A stretch of DNA of 10,663 bases, from positions 9,163 through 19,825 of the forward strand of contig BEXV01003933.1 in assembly GCA_003118195.1 (NCBI GenBank), given 5' to 3'. Origin of the DNA: Hemicentrotus pulcherrimus (Eukaryota; Echinodermata; Echinoidea; Camarodonta; Strongylocentrotidae). The notes below the pieces were generated by a model. The model was given only the letters and a program-made list of their open reading frames with translations. It ran no database searches and was not told the DNA's origin. The position numbers were made by a program, and so were the translations under genes. Below are positions 6,706 to 10,663 of this stretch, piece by piece. Each line of letters starts with the position of its first letter. Within the stretch, counting starts at the first letter, position 1.

Positions 6706-7316
6706 TATAACTCAAGCTACATGTAAGCTGGCATATTTCTACCCCATTAATGTGTAGTTTACACTGTAGTACAACAATGTGCATTTAACTAGAGTCAAAG
6801 TGTATTCTTGATGCATGATTTACCTGCATATCAAAGAATAACTCCACAAAAGCCTGACATATTTTTACACCACTTCCTGTTGACTGTCTTGTCTCCCCGG
6901 TAAGGTGTACTGGTATAGAATGTACATTGTTAGACATCTTTGTGGTTACTCATTAACAAACAATACTAAAAAAAAAAAAACACTGTTTGTTGAATGAGGT
7001 ACATTACATGTATGATATGCTGCGAATCGGAACAAAAGAGTGATTCTGAAACTACCCCAGTGCATAAACGATACTAATATAAAGTAACGGTAGTCTGTTT
7101 CAATTCAAACTTCTTGGGCAGTGTAAGTCTACTGCTTCTGTCTTTCCTTCTTTTTTTGTTTTCTGTTTAGCTTTCGTTTTCTTCATTCAATACATACTTG
7201 TGTACATACACTGTACACTGTATACTTAAATGTCTCAAGGAGCAAAATCACTACATGTCTGTATACATTATATTTGTAGAACTTAATAACAAAAATGATG
7301 CCTAAAGGCCTAATGA

Positions 7317-7356
7317 ATGTACACATGTACATTTTTTGGTATGTACATGTGTACAT
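7317..7356. repeat. Perfect 16-bp hairpin of ATGTACACATGTACAT arms
   Basis: The arm at 7317-7332 is the exact reverse complement of the arm at 7341-7356, around an 8-nt T-rich loop. Each arm is itself made of TGTACA/ACATGT palindromes, so cruciform or slipped pairing is possible. No flanking target duplication was seen. It is better explained as palindromic repeat expansion than as an RNA gene. Confidence 0.8.
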
Positions 7357-7558
7357 GGAGTCATGCACACTTTCAGTACATGTAGCTTTTAATTTTGAAA
7401 TTATTTAAAGATTAATATCTTTAATTTGCTGTACTATTTTATCATGATGTACCGGTACATGTACAGATAAGTTGACAGATTTATTTCATTTTCATTTTTC
7501 AGTTCATACATGTCCATTTGTAGTTTTTTACATAATGCTCCAAATAGGCCTGTAACAT

Positions 7559-7618
7559 ATACACTGTACATATACATGTACACTGTACCTTCATGTTGAT
7601 TCATACAGTACAGTGTAT
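7559..7618. repeat. ATACACTGTAC inverted pair
   Basis: ATACACTGTAC (7559-7569) and GTACAGTGTAT (7608-7618) are exact 11-bp inverted copies about 38 bp apart, with further TGTACA palindromes between them. Similar ACTGTACA strings recur near 7210, 8020 and 8160. This belongs to the same palindrome-rich landscape. Confidence 0.6.
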
Positions 7619-8780
7619 GTAAAGTAATTTATAATGACTAAGAGCCTAGAGGTCAGACGTGCCAACTGTTTGGCTTAGATTTCAAAGAAAGTCACACAGT
7701 TCATCTCACCTGGCATTCTTTTGTGTGCCTCCACCTGAAAGAATGTGCAATGATCCGTTTCAAAATTGACAAAGAGTCAAAAGAGATCAATATGGATACC
7801 TACCTTGCAATACTTCTACGACATATAATTGTACAATATACATTGTGAACTGTACAACAATGAGCCTTCCCGAAACCACAACATTTGCAAACTACCAGTA
7901 AGTGTCCTGAGTGAGAACATGGATATCATATCACTAGAAATGTTGAATCAATATGGCATTTAAATTTCTTTGAAAATGTGTTCACATTTCTTCTGAAATG
8001 TAACTCCATGATAATGTACAGTGTACTGTATGTACTGTACATGTTGTAGGTATTTCTTTTCTTTTCTTACTGCCTTTACGGTGTAGGATAACACCTTGCT
8101 CTCCTTATTTACAGAAATAACCACTACATGTGTAACCAGATTATTCTAACATGAACATGTACTGTACATCTGACAGACAAACAAAAGATCTTTAAATTGC
8201 TCTTGAAGTCATTTAAATTATTTTCTGGGTAAATCAAGTCTCTGAAATGTTATCGCCAGAATGTAATCACCAATCATTGCTACAGTAGGTTAAATACAGT
8301 TGACGTATGCCTCCAATGTGTATGTGTATAGGTCCATACCCCTATATACTTGGAAGGTGACCCTGATGTGCATGTGTACAAGTTATTAATTTATCTGCTA
8401 TTGACCTTCTATTACATAGAAAATGTAGTTAGTCATTCGTTGTAACACCTTACACCACATGTTTGGATGAGACGGATGTTCTCAGCTGGATACCCTGTGC
8501 ATGAGCAGTTTCAATATTAACACCACCTGCACATCGTTGACTCATTAACCCTTTGTCTGCCTTGGTTAATAGTGGACTCTCTATTTGTTCTCCATGCAGA
8601 GTGAGATGATATAAAAACAAAAAATATTTTTTTTTTTCAATTTTCTTGTTTTTGTTTGTTGTCTGTGTTCATATTAAATCAATCTCTCTAGTTAATAAAG
8701 CCCTCAAGATTTTTCCCTTTTTATTGGCCTTTTGTCGAAATGTAGCTACACTGTAGGTTTAAAGTTAAACTGTGAATAAG

Positions 8781-8827
8781 TACATGTACATGTACACATC
8801 TACATGTACATGTATGTACATGTACAT
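8781..8827. repeat. Dense TACATGTA palindrome cluster
   Basis: Almost every base of this 47-bp stretch belongs to overlapping TACATGTA/TGTACA units, broken by short ACATC and TGTATG interruptions. It is not an exact tandem array, so it fits repeated local expansion and mutation of a self-complementary unit. Confidence 0.8.
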
Positions 8828-8963
8828 TTAAATGTAGTTAGTCCAGTGATTTACATATACATGTACGTGAATGGAGGGCCAAGTGTGAACCTCATCATCC
8901 TATTAAAATTACCATTTATTAATTCTCTAACTAAATAAACAAACAAAATTGAAGTCCTGACAT

Positions 8964-8980
8964 ACATGTACGGTACATGT
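8964..8980. repeat. ACATGTAC-G-GTACATGT palindrome
   Basis: Perfect 8-bp inverted arms around a single G, part of the TACATGTA series. About 15 bp further on, the sequence becomes an unrecognised open frame that I do not call as a gene. Confidence 0.7.
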
Positions 8981-9391
8981 ACTTGAATGAAACCATTTTT
9001 ATGGCTAGATTCTTTTCATTTCTTCATTTTGGTACCGAATTACGGTTATTTGTACAAACTAAAGAGGTACACACTTGGTGCTTCATAAATCAGTGGATGA
9101 TGTGCAATACACGGTTACGTTTATGCAATTCACATAACACGCTATGTGATAAGAGCACTGAGGACTGTGCCTGTCAATGACATACCATTGTCCATATTAG
9201 GTGACCTCATTCGACCTCTTGGCACAAGGCATGAGGCTAGCCTGCCAACACACAACACATTTCTACTATCATGTCAGATTATTGAAAAGTCATTGAGGTT
9301 TTCAGTAACTTGCAGCAGTGATGCTATTTTGAACATATGTAATGTGCTGGTTAAAAAGATGATACATGTAACTCCTGCATGTGATCATTGT

Positions 9392-9410
9392 TCATGTACA
9401 TGTACATGTA
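9392..9410. repeat. TCATGTACATGTACATGTA run
   Basis: Two and a half units of a TACATG-type repeat. It lies within an open frame at 9146-9442, where it produces an artificial Cys-Thr-Cys run, which argues against that frame being a protein. Confidence 0.75.
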
Positions 9411-9444
9411 AAGCTGTTATACATACTGTAACCAATAAATAAAC

Positions 9445-9456
9445 TGTAGGCCTACA
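9445..9456. repeat. TGTAGGCCTACA perfect 12-bp palindrome
   Basis: Exact self-complementary 12-mer just after an AATAAATAAA-like stretch. It may be chance or a degenerate member of the TAGGCC/TAGATC series seen at 5748-5777. Confidence 0.6.
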
Positions 9457-9532
9457 TTGCTAATTATTTTATTTTATTTATTTGGAGTATTTTTGCATAA
9501 ATTGATTTTCAATGTCTTTTTTAAAACTCATA

Positions 9533-9562
9533 TTTAATTCAAGCCCTAGTAGGGCTATTAAA
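9533..9562. repeat. Foldback AGCCCTA-G-TAGGGCT with TTTAAT/ATTAAA outer stem
   Basis: An inner 7-bp perfect stem (9542-9548 with 9550-9556) around one base is extended by an outer 6-bp stem (9533-9538 with 9557-9562), separated by a 3-nt bulge on one side. Arms this close usually mark a replication-slippage palindrome or a degenerate small foldback element. There is no sign of an RNA gene. Confidence 0.6.
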
Positions 9563-9949
9563 TTCATTCAATAATCAGTTGGAGTGAGAAATAAATGTGA
9601 TTTTTCTTTGGAGAGCTTTAAAATTCAGACATAAGAAGATATAAAATGTATGCATTTAATTGCTTCAAGAAAATCTCTCATTTAGTATACAAATACGAGT
9701 AGCTAATTAAATGGAAAATGTGCAAAATCTTCATAGAGCTCTCTTGAGTTTTTTTCTTCTTCTTCAATGGATCGTATCTTTAATCTTTTTATTTTGATAT
9801 TAAGTGTAGAAGTTTGGTAATTGCACATTTCACAAAAACTTAAACACAAACCTTCCAAACATAATTTCAAGTTTGTATGAGAATCATACAAGTAATCAAC
9901 AAAGTAGCATATTATGGATGTGCCCAAGAACAAAGCAAGGTGTTCATGT

Positions 9950-10145
9950 TCATGTACATGTACATGTACTGTACATGATGTACATGTATACAAAATGAAT
10001 TCAATGTGTACACGGTCAATGGTCATGTACATGTACATGCACATGTATATGCTCGGTCTTTATACATGTACAGTGTACATCTCTACTGGGCTTACAATAC
10101 TCAAATCTGTCTACCAACTACATGTACATATATGTACATGTACCA
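9950..10145. repeat. TACATGTA-rich low-complexity block
   Basis: The densest palindromic region of the window, with runs at about 9950-9990, 10023-10048, 10062-10077 and 10119-10143. Overlapping frames on both strands translate as Cys-Thr or Met-Tyr repeats here, an artefact of the repeat. The block ends directly at the partial element starting near 10154. Confidence 0.8.
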
Positions 10146-10153
10146 AGGATATC

Positions 10154-10290
10154 CAAGGGAAACACAAAACATGGCCGTTGTTGTAGGTGGGTGGCGTCTT
10201 GAACAGGTTCTTCAAAAAACACCCCTTTCCTTTTAAAGGGAACCACTCTTATTGACCACTATAGAGAGGTGGCCACTATTGGTTTGACTG
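10154..10290. mobile_element. Right part of a TA-flanked element ending GGTTTGACTG
   Basis: It ends in GGTTTGACTG (10281-10290) followed by TA, the exact inverse of the TA-CAGTCAAACC start of the next copy at 10484. Inside, CAAGGGAAACACAAAA (from 10154) and AAGGGAACC (from 10236) mark two diverged units about 81 bp apart. The matching left terminus is missing; the sequence runs into the TACATGTA block. It is non-coding. Read as a degraded, 5'-truncated copy of the same MITE family. Confidence 0.65.
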
Positions 10291-10292
10291 TA

Positions 10293-10481
10293 CATTCTGA
10301 AGTCCCTTATTTACATGTATCTTCCTGAATTAAATCTTGAAAGAGATTAGGCTTGTACAATTGATTTTACTTCCAACAGGATGTAATTAATAGGAATTAA
10401 GCGATGGTTTTTAATCCACTTTAATCCTTTTCTGTGACCAACTTTGCTTCCAACTAATCCAATGAGTCTGCCAATGGCTTC
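10293..10481. other. Spacer between two MITE copies
   Basis: About 190 bp of AT-rich DNA between the right end of one element copy and the left end of the next. No gene, hairpin or repeat of note is seen in it. Confidence 0.5.
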
Positions 10482-10483
10482 TA

Positions 10484-10663
10484 CAGTCAAACCTGTCTAT
10501 AGCGACCGCCCAAGGGAAACACAAAAAGTGGCCTTTGTAGACAGGTGGTCTTTGTACACAGGTTCCTTTAGTACATGATTCAATGAGAAACCATTTTCAA
10601 GGGAAACAACAAATGTGGCCTTTGTAGACAGGTGGTCTTTGTAGACAGGTGGTCACTAAAGCA
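10484..10663. mobile_element. Left part of a CAGTCAAACC MITE with nested tandem repeats, cut by window end
   Basis: TA (10482-10483) precedes CAGTCAAACCTGTCTATAG at 10484. The body is built of an 87-bp unit starting at CAAGGGAAAC (10511), repeated from 10598. Inside each unit a 17-bp block CTTTGTAGACAGGTGGT is doubled: exactly at 10620-10636 and 10637-10653, and with decay in the second copy at 10550-10566. No coding capacity is seen. The right end lies beyond the window. The TA flank suggests a Tc1/mariner-type origin (inference). Confidence 0.7.

Larger units (their letters stand above)
5347..10663 (+). other. ITGA: Start of integrin alpha intron 1, no other gene seen
   Basis: From the GTAAGT donor to the window end I found no acceptor followed by the expected integrin sequence (an LLVGAP-type strand or FG-GAP motifs), so intron 1 seems to exceed 5.3 kb. 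Short open frames here, including 5840-6082, 8977-9180 and 9146-9442, show no recognisable family and often run through repeats. The intron contains the mobile elements and palindromic repeats listed separately. Apart from those, the AT-rich stretches 5353-5747, 5784-6224, 6715-7187 and 7625-8780 show only homopolymer runs and scattered TGTACA strings. Confidence 0.7.

Noticed and set aside
6452..6784. 110-codon minus-strand open frame
   Set aside because: Crosses the right end of the 465-bp element and a TACATGTA run; its Tyr-Met repeats come from that run. No transposase motif.
9146..9442. 98-codon plus-strand open frame followed by AATAAA
   Set aside because: The Cys-Thr run is TACATGTA repeat, no family is recognised, and the AATAAA overlaps the stop in AT-rich DNA.
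9703..10236. Overlapping open frames on both strands at 9703-10044, 9914-10186 and 10006-10236
   Set aside because: Their translations are mostly Cys-Thr, Val-His or Met-Tyr repeats produced by the palindromic DNA.
1..10663. CRISPR arrays, bacterial operons, phage or defence systems
   Set aside because: No regularly spaced identical repeats with unique spacers and no prokaryotic genes; spliced animal genes define the window.

Overview
This is eukaryotic, animal-type genomic DNA. It is AT-rich, has introns with GT..AG boundaries, and contains two recognisable metazoan genes. The many TACATGTA/TGTACA palindromes, TAGATC hexamers, a tRNA-derived SINE and several small TA-flanked inverted-repeat elements resemble marine invertebrate genomes, a mollusc being my best guess. 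That placement is inference; amphioxus, echinoderm or other invertebrates are not excluded.

Layout. Positions 1-1321 hold no gene I can support: a 19-nt C run at the edge, a 16-bp perfect palindrome, a small MITE-like element and probable 3' UTR. Positions 1322-4522, minus strand, carry a complete four-exon gene for BLOC1S1 (BLOS1/GCN5L1), the small coiled-coil subunit shared by BLOC-1 and BORC. All three introns could be resolved, giving a 118-residue protein. Its introns hold a tRNA-derived SINE (minus), a 5'-truncated relative on the plus strand, and two CACGTG E-boxes exactly 11 bp apart. Positions 4523-5152 form a 630-bp intergenic region between two divergent start codons, a likely bidirectional promoter. 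Positions 5153-5346, plus strand, are the first coding exon of an integrin alpha subunit: signal peptide plus the start of the first beta-propeller blade. It ends in a consensus donor, and the rest of the window (5347-10663) appears to be integrin intron 1.

That intron holds a decaying TAGATC array, a 465-bp TA-flanked element with GTTTCCACA repeats, very many TACATGTA palindromes including a perfect 16-bp hairpin, and two partial copies of an element with CAGTCAAACC ends and nested 17-bp and roughly 81-87-bp repeats.

The main point is the gene pair. From memory, human BLOC1S1 lies head-to-head with ITGA7 on chromosome 12q13. The integrin exon here looks most like the laminin-receptor (alpha3/6/7, PS1) class. 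The window may therefore preserve an ancient divergent gene pair joining a lysosome/endosome-positioning subunit to an adhesion receptor. I found no microbial defence system, CRISPR array or other operon-like system.
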